From an uncultured Prevotella sp. (GTDB lineage Bacteria; Bacteroidota; Bacteroidia; Bacteroidales; Bacteroidaceae), in contig UQWP01000031.1 of NCBI GenBank assembly GCA_900544825.1, positions 1 through 38,258 of the forward strand: a stretch of DNA of 38,258 bases, written 5' to 3'. The notes beneath the pieces are model-generated. The model searched no databases. It was not told the origin of the DNA and was given only the letters and a program-made list of their open reading frames with translations. Each line of letters opens with the position of its first letter. Positions within the stretch are counted from its first letter, which is position 1. Positions 7,506-14,737 of this stretch are shown piece after piece. The position numbers were made by a program, and so were the translations under genes.

Positions 7506-7608
7506 AAGCTTTTGCCCTTTCAGGGCGCATGGCTGACTGCGAGTGTACCCAGGGCGCTGCCCTGGGCTAAGAGCTTTTGGGCCTTCAGCCCGTTCTTGAA
7601 CCATCTGC
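7506..7608. repeat. Triple-hairpin repeat, copy 2
   Basis: Three consecutive hairpins: GCCCTTTCAGGGC (about 7514-7526), CCCAGGGC-GCT-GCCCTGGG (7548-7566) and GGGCCTTCAGCCC (about 7579-7591). It ends in CCCGTTCTTGAACCATCTGC as in copy 1. The two copies bracket the 61-aa gene and its promoter. Confidence 0.75.
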
Positions 7609-7683
7609 AATGTTCTATTTTATGTTAGAACTTTCGAGTATTGTGCGCATAGCCCGATAGCGAGAATCACTTTGGTATTGCTT

Positions 7684-7872
7684 TTATTGGATGAGCCATA
7701 ATCCTTCTGCCTTTAATTCTTCTATAAATTCTTCAAAATCTGTAGCCTCACCTGTCCTTTCATATTCCGCCTCAATAGCTTCAATCCTAGCCACGGCTTC
7801 TTCTTCATTAGCCGGATGCCAGCCAACAGGAATCGGCTGCTCTTCTGGCAATGTATATCTTTTCTCTTTCAT
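7684..7872 (-). CDS. Antitoxin-like orphan small acidic protein
   Basis: A 62-aa acidic protein, MKEKRYTLPEEQPIPVGWHP followed by a predicted helix rich in Glu/Ala and a C-terminal EFIEELKAEGLWL. No family is recognised. It has the size and charge of a type II antitoxin, but no toxin is adjacent. ATG 7872 is chosen because a matching promoter block lies 23 bases upstream of it. Its promoter and upstream DNA are paralogous to those of the 61-aa gene although the proteins are not obviously related. Confidence 0.55.
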   Translation of the reverse strand: MKEKRYTLPEEQPIPVGWHPANEEEAVARIEAIEAEYERTGEATDFEEFIEELKAEGLWLIQ

Positions 7873-7894
7873 AAGCTTGCGTATTTAATCTGCT

Positions 7895-7926
7895 GCAAAT
7901 ATACTGCTTTTATCTGAATGATGCAA
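7895..7926 (-). promoter_or_regulatory. Promoter of the 62-aa gene (duplicated block B)
   Basis: Minus strand TTGC (7923-7926), 19 nt, TATATTTG with a following C (7895-7903), then AGCAG. Spacing and flanks repeat block A. Confidence 0.7.
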
Positions 7927-8003
7927 GAAAAAAGGGAGAAAAGTTTTATAAAGTATCTTATAATCAAGGTTTTTGCTCTTTGTTGGACATTGAGGTGTTT
8001 CTG

Positions 8004-8052
8004 AAAAAAAAAGTCACAATACCCGGCAGATGATGCTGAATATTGTGACTTT
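8004..8052 (-). terminator. Terminator serving the lost gene upstream on the minus strand
   Basis: 12-bp perfect stem, 8010-8021 against 8041-8052. On the minus strand it is followed by a run of nine T. It lies 20 bases after the stop of the gene remnant at 8073-8150. Confidence 0.85.
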
Positions 8053-8072
8053 GATTTTCTTTTTATACGAGT

Positions 8073-8150
8073 TTACTCGATACTCTCTTCTATCGACTTC
8101 AATACGTAGTTGAGTATCTCATCGGTATGGCAGAGGGAGATGACACTAAT
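8073..8150 (-). pseudogene. 3' remnant of a deleted gene
   Basis: The minus strand encodes ISVISLCHTDEILNYVLKSI and then EESIE before TAA at 8073-8075. In-frame stops lie just upstream and no start codon is present. The peptide looks like a genuine protein C-terminus (similar helices end several PLP-dependent enzymes, but I cannot assign a family). It is followed by a strong terminator. The 5' side ends in a direct duplication of CTAATAAATAATCA near 8147-8174, as expected of a deletion scar. Confidence 0.4.
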
Positions 8151-8206
8151 AAATAATCACTAATAAATAATCACTATATTTAGTGTTGTTTCAAATCGCA
8201 GGCTGC

Positions 8207-8989
8207 CTACTCGTAATCGATGAGATGATCGATGGTAGGGTGGTCGCCGCAGATTTCGCAGGATGCACGCTTCTTTACCTTGATGGTGCGGAAGTTCATC
8301 GTCTTGGCATCGAAGGTGAGCAATCGGTCGGTGAGCAGTTCGCCCACACCGAGGAAGTACTTCAACGCCTCGGCAGCCTGGATGGTTCCGAGCATACCGG
8401 CGATGGCACCCAGGACTCCTGCCTGGCTACTGGTAGGAACAGCGCCTGCTGGAGGTGGCTCCTTGAAGAAACAACGGTAACAAGCCGTGCCTGGAAGATG
8501 GGTGAAGGTCTGCCCCTGGAATCTCAGGATGCCGCCATGCGAGAATGCCTTGCCCAGTCGCACACAGGCATCATTGATGAGGAACTTCACCGGGAAGTTG
8601 TCGGTGCAATCAATGACGAAATCCCATGGCTTGATGATTTCCTCGGCATTGTCTGAGGCGAGGAAGGTATGGTAGGTTGTTACCTCCACATCAGGATTGA
8701 TGGCAATCATCTTCTCCTTGGCGCTTTCCACCTTAGGGGTGTTCAAGTCCTTGGTCTGGTGGATGACCTGTCGTTGCAGGTTGCTGAGGTCAACCACATC
8801 GGCATCCACGATACCGATATGTCCCACGCCAGCCGCAGCGAGGTAGAGGGCAACTGGGGAACCCAATCCTCCGGCACCAATGATGAGCACCTTGGCATTG
8901 AGGAGCTTTTCCTGCCCCTCGAGGCCTACATCCTGAAGGAGGATGTGGCGGCTGTATCTTTCTATCTGTTCTTCTGTTAAATCTATCAT
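8207..8989 (-). CDS. ThiF/MoeB/HesA-family E1-like adenylyltransferase
   Basis: This 260-aa enzyme adenylates the C-terminal Gly-Gly of a ubiquitin-like sulfur carrier (ThiS or MoaD type) in thiamine, molybdopterin or related pathways. Visible features are the family opening ERYSRHILLQDVG, nucleotide-binding GAGGLGSP near 38-45, DxVDLSNLQRQ, and CTDNFP. Two zinc-binding pairs, CYRC and CEIC, are present. The segment that usually reads VPSC-x-x-AGVLG reads VPTSSQAGVLG, so the Cys used for acyl-persulfide chemistry in ThiF/MoeB relatives is a Ser. No thiS, thiG or moaD lies nearby, so the partner is unknown. I would not choose between ThiF and MoeB from this sequence. Confidence 0.85.
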   Translation of the reverse strand: MIDLTEEQIERYSRHILLQDVGLEGQEKLLNAKVLIIGAGGLGSPVALYLAAAGVGHIGIVDADVVDLSNLQRQVIHQTKDLNTPKVESAKEKMIAINPDVEVTTYHTFLASDNAEEIIKPWDFVIDCTDNFPVKFLINDACVRLGKAFSHGGILRFQGQTFTHLPGTACYRCFFKEPPPAGAVPTSSQAGVLGAIAGMLGTIQAAEALKYFLGVGELLTDRLLTFDAKTMNFRTIKVKKRASCEICGDHPTIDHLIDYE

Positions 8990-9065
8990 TTTATAGTACT
9001 TTATGTCTTTTTTCTTTAGTAAAAAAATACTTTGTATAGCAGTTTATGCTCATACAGCAGTATAG

Positions 9066-9101
9066 AAAAAGGTCGCAAACAATTAACAGCTTGCGACCTT
9101 T
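9066..9101 (-). terminator. Terminator after the biotin-carrier operon
   Basis: Stem 9068-9078 against 9091-9101 (AAAGGTCGCAA), with a T-tract on the minus strand. It separates the carboxylase operon from the E1-like gene. Confidence 0.8.
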
Positions 9102-9174
9102 GATATTCTTTATAAGAACCCGAATTATAATCCCGAATCTGGAAGTATAATTCTCAAATTCTCAAATTCTTGAT

Positions 9175-9600
9175 TTACTCGATAACCACGAGTGCATCCT
9201 CTTCGAGCACAGCCTGACCAGGCTTAACGCAGATAGCAGTAACCTTGCCATCCTTCTCAGCCTCGATGTTGTTCTGCATCTTCATAGCCTCGAGAACGAC
9301 AACAGTATCGCCCGCCTTAACCTCCTGTCCAACAGCAACCTCGATGCTGGTGATAGTACCAGGGAGAGGAGCCTTTACAGCGTTGGCTGTATTTACGTTG
9401 GCAGCTGGAGTAGCCTCAGCATCATCAGATGCAGCAGCAGGCTGACCGAGCACTACCTTCTTCTTCTCTGGCTCAGCCTCCTGTTCCATCTCAACCTTGT
9501 AAGCTTCGCCATTCACGTTCACGCTTGCGATGTTACCCTCAACAGCGTCAATCTGAACCTTGTATTCTTTTCCGTCAATTGTATATTTAAACTCTTTCAT
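9175..9600 (-). CDS. Biotin carboxyl carrier protein of the decarboxylase/carboxylase complex
   Basis: A 141-aa biotinyl carrier. The N-terminal MKEFKYTIDGKEYKVQIDAV strand pair is followed by an Ala/Pro-rich flexible linker (about 60-75) and a C-terminal biotinyl domain with the modified lysine in EAMKMQN and the GQEVKAGD hairpin. It moves CO2 between carboxyltransferase and partner. It lies downstream of the 49-aa gene and the carboxyltransferase on the same strand. This is the typical carrier of Bacteroidota methylmalonyl-CoA decarboxylase (MmdC-like), where the pump subunit normally follows; here a terminator follows instead. Confidence 0.85.
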   Translation of the reverse strand: MKEFKYTIDGKEYKVQIDAVEGNIASVNVNGEAYKVEMEQEAEPEKKKVVLGQPAAASDDAEATPAANVNTANAVKAPLPGTITSIEVAVGQEVKAGDTVVVLEAMKMQNNIEAEKDGKVTAICVKPGQAVLEEDALVVIE

Positions 9601-9610
9601 TTCTTTATCT

Positions 9611-9760
9611 TTATGGTTTGGCTGTTAAACTCAAGAACTTGGCGTTCCACATCGTCTGACGTGGCTTGATCGTAATGATGCCAGGCTCCTTGTCGTGTAC
9701 GTTATTGCCCTGGTACTCATAGAGTGCCATGGCAATCGCAGCATAAATATTCTTATCCAT
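9611..9760 (-). CDS. 49-aa subunit between carboxyltransferase and biotin carrier
   Basis: ATG at 9760 opens MDKNIYAAIAMALYEYQGNN and stops at 9611 after 49 codons, 10 bp before the carrier start. Short proteins of this form (an N-terminal YAAIAMAL helix and a strand with W near the end) are found at the same position in other Bacteroidota methylmalonyl-CoA decarboxylase operons, where they are called OadG-like or hypothetical. The hydrophobic segment is short, so membrane insertion is uncertain. It may assist complex assembly. The family link is from memory; the operon position is seen directly. Confidence 0.7.
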   Translation of the reverse strand: MDKNIYAAIAMALYEYQGNNVHDKEPGIITIKPRQTMWNAKFLSLTAKP

Positions 9761-9801
9761 TTATTCTTTCTCAGTTAAAGAACTTATCCCAGAAAACTTA
9801 T

Positions 9802-9836
9802 CATAAAGTTCAAAGTTCAAAGTTCAAAGTTCAACT
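9802..9836. repeat. (AGTTCAA)n heptamer tandem repeat
   Basis: Four consecutive 7-bp units lie immediately after the stop codon of the carboxyltransferase, preceded by TCATAAAGTTC. The same block recurs around 17915-18057. Confidence 0.75.
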
Positions 9837-11402
9837 TTACATTGGCATACAGCCATGCTTCTTAGCTGGCAAGCTCTGGCGCTTGGTAGCGAGCTGAGCC
9901 AAACCACGGCAGATGCGGAAACGGGTGTTGCGTGGCTCGATAACATCATCAATGTAGCCATACTGAGCAGCCTGATATGGATTAGCGAACTTGTCGGTGT
10001 ATTCCTGCTCCTTCTCAGCCAGGAATGCCTTTACATCCTCGCCAGCTTCCTTCTTAGCCTTAGCTTCCTTACCACAGAGAACGGCAACGGCACCGCTGGC
10101 ACCCATTACGGCAATCTCTGAAGATGGCCAAGCGAAGTTCAAGTCGGCACGCAACTGCTTGCAACCCATCACGATGTGGCTACCACCATAGCTCTTACGC
10201 AATGTGATAGTGATCTTTGGCACGGTAGCCTCGCCGTAAGCGTAGAGCAACTGTGCACCGTGGAGGATGACAGCATTGTACTCCTGACCTGTACCTGGCA
10301 AGAATCCTGGTACGTCAACGAGAGATACGATAGGAATATTGAAAGCATCGCAGAAACGAACGAAGCGAGCTGCCTTGCGGCTAGCGTTTACATCGAGAAC
10401 ACCAGCGTAAGCTGATGGCTGGTTAGCTACGATACCCACGCTCTGACCATTGAAGCGAGCGAAACCAGTGATGATGTTCTTGGCGAACTTAGGCTGAACC
10501 TCGAAGAACTCTCCGTTATCGGTTACAGCGCCAATCACCTTATACATATCGTATGCCTGGTTTGGATCCTCAGGGATAATCTCGTTCAGAGTATCATCCA
10601 TACGGTCGATAGGGTCTGTGCACTCTATGCGTGGAGCCTCTTCTGTATTGTTGCTAGGGATGTAAGAGAGCAGGCTCTTGATCATCTCGATAGCCTCTTC
10701 CTCTGTCTTTGCAGCGAAGTGGGTAACACCACTCTTGGTTGCGTGAACAGATGCACCACCGAGGTGCTCAGCATCGATATCCTCACCTGTTACGGTCTTT
10801 ACAACCTTAGGACCTGTCAGGAACATGTAAGAAGTCTGCTCCTTCATGATGATGAAGTCGGTCAAGGCTGGAGAGTAAACGGCACCACCAGCGCAAGGAC
10901 CCATGATAGCAGAAATCTGTGGGATGACACCAGAAGCGAGGATGTTGCGCTCGAAAATCTCACCATAACCAGCGAGGGCGCAGATACCTTCCTGGATGCG
11001 GGCACCACCAGAGTCGTTCATACAGATAACAGGTGCACCCATTGTCATAGCCATATCCATTACCTTGCAGATCTTCTGTGCCATTGTCTCAGAGAGCGAA
11101 CCACCGTTAACGGTGAAGTCCTGAGCATATACGTAAACCAGGCGGCCTGCGATAGTAGCGCTACCCGCTACCACACCATCACCGAGGTACTGCTTCTTCT
11201 CCATACCGAAGTTTGTGCAACGGTGCAACTTGAACATGTCGTACTCCTCGAAACTGCCAGCATCTACCAACATTTCGATACGCTCACGAGCTGTATATTT
11301 GCCACGTGCATGCTGCTTCTCGATGGCCTTCTCACCACCGCCAAGACGAGCCTGTTCGCGCTTAGCGATCAGCTCTTTAATCTTTTCTACTTGTTTGCTC
11401 AT
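9837..11402 (-). CDS. mmdA: Carboxyltransferase subunit (methylmalonyl-CoA decarboxylase alpha / acyl-CoA carboxylase beta)
   Basis: A 521-aa crotonase-fold carboxyltransferase. It transfers CO2 between (S)-methylmalonyl-CoA or propionyl-CoA and carrier biotin, a step in succinate-to-propionate fermentation. N-terminal KQHARGKYTARERIEMLVD, oxyanion-hole motifs SGGARIQEG and GPCAGGAVYSP, and a C-terminal KSYGGSHIVMGCK region are all present at normal spacing. It heads an operon with the 49-aa gene and the biotin carrier. The sodium-pump beta subunit and epimerase often found alongside are not in the window, so the direction (decarboxylase or carboxylase) is not settled. Promoter at 11486-11493. 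Confidence 0.85.
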   Translation of the reverse strand: MSKQVEKIKELIAKREQARLGGGEKAIEKQHARGKYTARERIEMLVDAGSFEEYDMFKLHRCTNFGMEKKQYLGDGVVAGSATIAGRLVYVYAQDFTVNGGSLSETMAQKICKVMDMAMTMGAPVICMNDSGGARIQEGICALAGYGEIFERNILASGVIPQISAIMGPCAGGAVYSPALTDFIIMKEQTSYMFLTGPKVVKTVTGEDIDAEHLGGASVHATKSGVTHFAAKTEEEAIEMIKSLLSYIPSNNTEEAPRIECTDPIDRMDDTLNEIIPEDPNQAYDMYKVIGAVTDNGEFFEVQPKFAKNIITGFARFNGQSVGIVANQPSAYAGVLDVNASRKAARFVRFCDAFNIPIVSLVDVPGFLPGTGQEYNAVILHGAQLLYAYGEATVPKITITLRKSYGGSHIVMGCKQLRADLNFAWPSSEIAVMGASGAVAVLCGKEAKAKKEAGEDVKAFLAEKEQEYTDKFANPYQAAQYGYIDDVIEPRNTRFRICRGLAQLATKRQSLPAKKHGCMPM

Positions 11403-11485
11403 AATTAATTATTATGTATAATTTCTTTTTTCGTTTATAGTGATTTTAAATGATGGATATGAACCATCATCGCATAAATCGGGCA

Positions 11486-11493
11486 CAAAGATA
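11486..11493 (-). promoter_or_regulatory. -7 box for the carboxyltransferase operon
   Basis: TATCTTTG on the minus strand, giving a leader of about 75 nt. Confidence 0.6.
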
Positions 11494-11528
11494 CGAAAAA
11501 AACCGCAGATAGCGAACTATCTACGGTT
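11494..11528 (-). terminator. Terminator of the TonB receptor gene
   Basis: AACCGcAGATAG pairs with CTATCTaCGGTT (11501-11528), and a T-run on the minus strand runs into the next promoter. The T-tract directly abuts the -7 box of the carboxyltransferase operon. Confidence 0.8.
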
Positions 11529-11620
11529 AAATATTTAGAATAATGTGAAAAATCACCATTTTTGAGTGCTAAAACTCCTTGCTTTTAACTCCTTACTCTC
11601 TGCTTTTAACTTCTGACTTG

Positions 11621-14038
11621 TCAGAATTCTAGTAACACTCTTGCATTGAGCTGTCTGCCGGTGAGATAATTAGGCACGGCATACTGCTGGTTGGTGACAT
11701 CGGTTACCCAGTAGTAGCTGTTGACATTGTCAATACCGAAGAGATTGAGGCAATCTATACCCACTGTTACATTCTTGAGGAATGTTCTGTGTTCCTGATG
11801 GCGGTTGTCCAGTAACTGGTAGCTCATTCCGATATCTGCACGGCGATAGGCGGTGGCACGGAAACTGTTGGTTTCCAATTCTCTATGAGGTGCAGCGAAT
11901 GGGAGACCATCGGCAAAGGCAAGCTTGAGAGACAGGAGCCACTTCCTGCTGCCCGGGAAGTAATCGGTGAAGAAGAGATTCACTGCATACCGCTGGTCGG
12001 TAGGAAGCGGGATGCTCTTGCCGTTGAGCTTCATCCTGGTATCCATCAGCGACAGACTAAGCCAGGAATCCGTGCCGGGCACAAACTCGCCATAGAGCTT
12101 GAAGTCGAGACCTGCGGCATGACCACTGCATTCGTTCTGTCCGTAATAAACTACCTTTACATTACTTACAGAGTAGGGCACCAGATTGCTCAATGCCTTA
12201 TAGTAGGCTTCGGCAGAGAACTTGTATCTCTGTTCATTCACCTTGAACCGGTAGTCGTAGCTGGCGATGAAATGGATGCTTCGCTGACTCTTGATCTTCT
12301 GGTTGAGCGATGCGATGGTCACTCCATTGATGGTGGATGTATCTCTCAGCTCCTTGAAAAATGGAGCCTGATAATAGAGTCCTGCCGCAAAGCGGAGCGT
12401 CGTGTTCTCGTGGCTTGCCGGAATGATGGCGAGAGAGACGCGCGGGCTCAGGATGGTTTCCCTGTTGAAGTTCCAATGGCTCAGACGAAGACCATAGTTC
12501 AGTGTATAGAGCGTCTGCCTGGTATCGCCAGACTTGGTAGAATCTCCTCCGCTAGTAAATCGGTAAGTGTCTTGCAGATAGGCTTCTATGCGGTTGGCAT
12601 TCAATTCGTTTCTAGCCTTCATGGAATAGTACATATAGAGGTCTTTTCCGGTGTGTGGAATGCTGTATCCGGCAGAATCTCTCATCTCGTATTCTACGGA
12701 ATTTTCTTCGATGTGCTCCCGTTTCAGCGTGACGGCCGCCTCCATATCATGCTTCTGTACCTTGTGCTTCAGCATCAGCTTGGCACTCATCACACGTGCC
12801 GTGAGATAGTTGCGGGCATGCTCAAAGTAAGTTCCTACACCCAGGTTTTCGGAGGTTTCGGTCTGGTCTAGCCAGTACTGTCCCTGGATATCGTATTTCT
12901 CCTGTTCCCTGGTGTAGAAGGCACTGCCCAGGAGCGAGATGCTGGTGTTGGAGGTGATGTTGCGGGTGATGCCCAGTGTTCCGAAATAGGTGAGGAAGCG
13001 GTCCTTCTCCTGACCGTCGAAATATACTCTAAAGTTCTTGACGTTTTCCATTGTTCCGAAGGTGGTTTCACGGTCGGACGGTTCGAAATTGTAGTGATTG
13101 TCAGAGATGTTTCCGATGAAATCAATCTTCCAACGTTTGTTGGGCTGATAGCTCAGATAGGTCTGATAGTCGAGATAGTTCGGTTTGTATTCTCCCTTGG
13201 TTTCCATCGAACCGAGCAGGTAGGCTGTGGTCTTGTATCTCACACTGTTGAGCCAGGACAACTTCCGGGTTCCCAGTCCTATGTAGGCATCTGCTCCGAG
13301 CAGGCTGGCAGCTACGCTTCCTTCCAGGATGGGTTTCTTTCCCTTTGCCTTTAATGTCTTGTAGGTGATGTCGAGTGCAGAACTCATCCTGTCTCCGTAT
13401 TTGGCGGCATATCCACCCGTAGAGAATCCGATTTTATCTACAATATAGGGATTGATGATGGAGAGACCTTCCTGCTGGCCGCTCCGTACGAGATATGGGC
13501 GATAAACCTCCACATTATTTATATATACGGAGTTTTCGTCGAAAGCACCGCCACGCACATTGTATTGTGATGAAAGTTCGTTGTGGGTACTTACGCCGGC
13601 TTGCTGCTGGATGATGCCTTCTACGGCATTGCTGTTGACAGAAGGAGCCAGTCGGGCATCCTTGAGCTTGATTTCCTGCGTCTGGCCGGTCTGGATCTTT
13701 TCTCCCGTTACATTCACTTCTCCCAGCATGGCAGCATCGGTGTGGAGAACTACCTGCAGGTTTTGCCTTCCCCGAGGTTTTCTCAGCACTCTAACCTTGC
13801 TCTTGTATCCTATCATGGAGAACTTGACAGCCACGCTGTCGGCAGAATGAAGTCGCATGCTGAACTCTCCCTTCAGCGAGGTAAAGGTTACCTTTCCCTG
13901 GCTAGCCACGGAGACGGTGGCAAGCTCTATAGGATGACTGTCTTCATCAGTCACCCTGCCGTGGAGTGTAAATTCCTGTGCCATCATCTTCAGGGCGGCA
14001 ATCAGGCATATTGTGAGAATGAATAATCTTTGTTTCAT
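11621..14038 (-). CDS. TonB-dependent outer-membrane receptor with CarboxypepD_reg domain
   Basis: An 805-aa outer-membrane transporter. A signal peptide ends at about residue 20 (LKMMAQ), followed by a carboxypeptidase-regulatory-like beta-sandwich (about 22-105, GRVTDEDSHPIELATVSVAS), a plug with QYNVRGG (about 162-168) and a 22-strand-type barrel ending in an aromatic VLLEF. Substrates enter energised by TonB/ExbBD. It lacks the extra length of SusC proteins and has no SusD partner, so it is probably not part of a glycan utilisation locus. The substrate is unknown. The gene is monocistronic, flanked by terminators on both sides. Confidence 0.88.
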   Translation of the reverse strand: MKQRLFILTICLIAALKMMAQEFTLHGRVTDEDSHPIELATVSVASQGKVTFTSLKGEFSMRLHSADSVAVKFSMIGYKSKVRVLRKPRGRQNLQVVLHTDAAMLGEVNVTGEKIQTGQTQEIKLKDARLAPSVNSNAVEGIIQQQAGVSTHNELSSQYNVRGGAFDENSVYINNVEVYRPYLVRSGQQEGLSIINPYIVDKIGFSTGGYAAKYGDRMSSALDITYKTLKAKGKKPILEGSVAASLLGADAYIGLGTRKLSWLNSVRYKTTAYLLGSMETKGEYKPNYLDYQTYLSYQPNKRWKIDFIGNISDNHYNFEPSDRETTFGTMENVKNFRVYFDGQEKDRFLTYFGTLGITRNITSNTSISLLGSAFYTREQEKYDIQGQYWLDQTETSENLGVGTYFEHARNYLTARVMSAKLMLKHKVQKHDMEAAVTLKREHIEENSVEYEMRDSAGYSIPHTGKDLYMYYSMKARNELNANRIEAYLQDTYRFTSGGDSTKSGDTRQTLYTLNYGLRLSHWNFNRETILSPRVSLAIIPASHENTTLRFAAGLYYQAPFFKELRDTSTINGVTIASLNQKIKSQRSIHFIASYDYRFKVNEQRYKFSAEAYYKALSNLVPYSVSNVKVVYYGQNECSGHAAGLDFKLYGEFVPGTDSWLSLSLMDTRMKLNGKSIPLPTDQRYAVNLFFTDYFPGSRKWLLSLKLAFADGLPFAAPHRELETNSFRATAYRRADIGMSYQLLDNRHQEHRTFLKNVTVGIDCLNLFGIDNVNSYYWVTDVTNQQYAVPNYLTGRQLNARVLLEF

Positions 14039-14093
14039 ACATTATCTAACGCAGAAACACCTTATTTATTATAATACGAGGTATTTGAAAATA

Positions 14094-14130
14094 AAAAAGG
14101 TGAGCCATTTCTTTGATGACTCACCTTTTT
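14094..14130 (-). terminator. Terminator after the DUF3332 gene
   Basis: AAAAAGGTGAG (14094-14104) pairs with CTCACCTTTTT (14120-14130), with A/T tracts on both sides. It ends the pheS-DUF3332 operon on the minus strand. Confidence 0.85.
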
Positions 14131-14166
14131 CATATAGGGTAGGGTTGTTTTTTACTTGTCGCAAGC

Positions 14167-14718
14167 TTACTTGTTGCAAGCAAAATACAATCCGTCGTTA
14201 ACAGCCATGCGGAGCTGGTAAAGACCAATCTCGTTCTGCTCTACGTTCATCTTCTGTCCGTTAGGCAGGCAAGCCTGGATGCTGCCATCCTCGTTGAAGC
14301 TGAAGAGCTCGCGGATGTCGCCATCCTTGCTGTAAGACCAGCTCTTGTTCTTCTTGTCGAACACGAAGTAAGACTTCTCACCAGCAGGATCGGTAATCTC
14401 GTAGCCGTTCTTCAGAGTCTTGATGGCATACAATCTGCCATCTTTGCCAGTAACATTCTGAGTCTTGCCAACGTTGGCAATCACTTTGTCGCCTGTCCAG
14501 AACTCGATAGTGTTGAGTACAAGCAAGTCAGCTGCTGAGCAGACTGCATAAGCAGGGCTGATGACAATGAAAATCAACTCGTTGATAAACTTGTTGTCTG
14601 TTGCACGTTTGTTCCAGTTGAGCACATTGTTAGTCAAGCTGAAAGAGCCGATGCACGAACTTAGGCACATTGAACCCAATGCGAGCGCAATGATGGTGTT
14701 AACTGTAATTTTTTTCAT
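14167..14718 (-). CDS. DUF3332 lipoprotein
   Basis: I chose ATG 14718 (MKKITVN...) because it gives a clean lipoprotein signal with lipobox LSSC, acylated Cys at residue 22. The 183-aa product then shows the DUF3332 signature: IGSFSLTNNVLNWNKRATDN, FINELIFI and TIEFWTGD, with a hydrophobic stretch (about 46-70). The function is unknown; it is probably periplasmic and membrane anchored. It starts 19 bp after pheS, so it shares the pheS transcript, an arrangement with no obvious functional link. Confidence 0.85.
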   Translation of the reverse strand: MKKITVNTIIALALGSMCLSSCIGSFSLTNNVLNWNKRATDNKFINELIFIVISPAYAVCSAADLLVLNTIEFWTGDKVIANVGKTQNVTGKDGRLYAIKTLKNGYEITDPAGEKSYFVFDKKNKSWSYSKDGDIRELFSFNEDGSIQACLPNGQKMNVEQNEIGLYQLRMAVNDGLYFACNK

Positions 14719-14737
14719 GTTGATTCTTATTAATGAA

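Noticed and set aside
7054..7608. CRISPR array
   Set aside because: The repeats are only two, about 100 bp long and internally palindromic, with a gene between them and no cas genes.
9802..9836. CRISPR or regulatory repeat array of AGTTCAA
   Set aside because: Units are contiguous without spacers and directly follow a stop codon; simple tandem repeat.
11621..14038. SusC of a polysaccharide utilisation locus
   Set aside because: No SusD gene, no glycan-degrading enzymes and terminators on both sides; the protein is also shorter than SusC.
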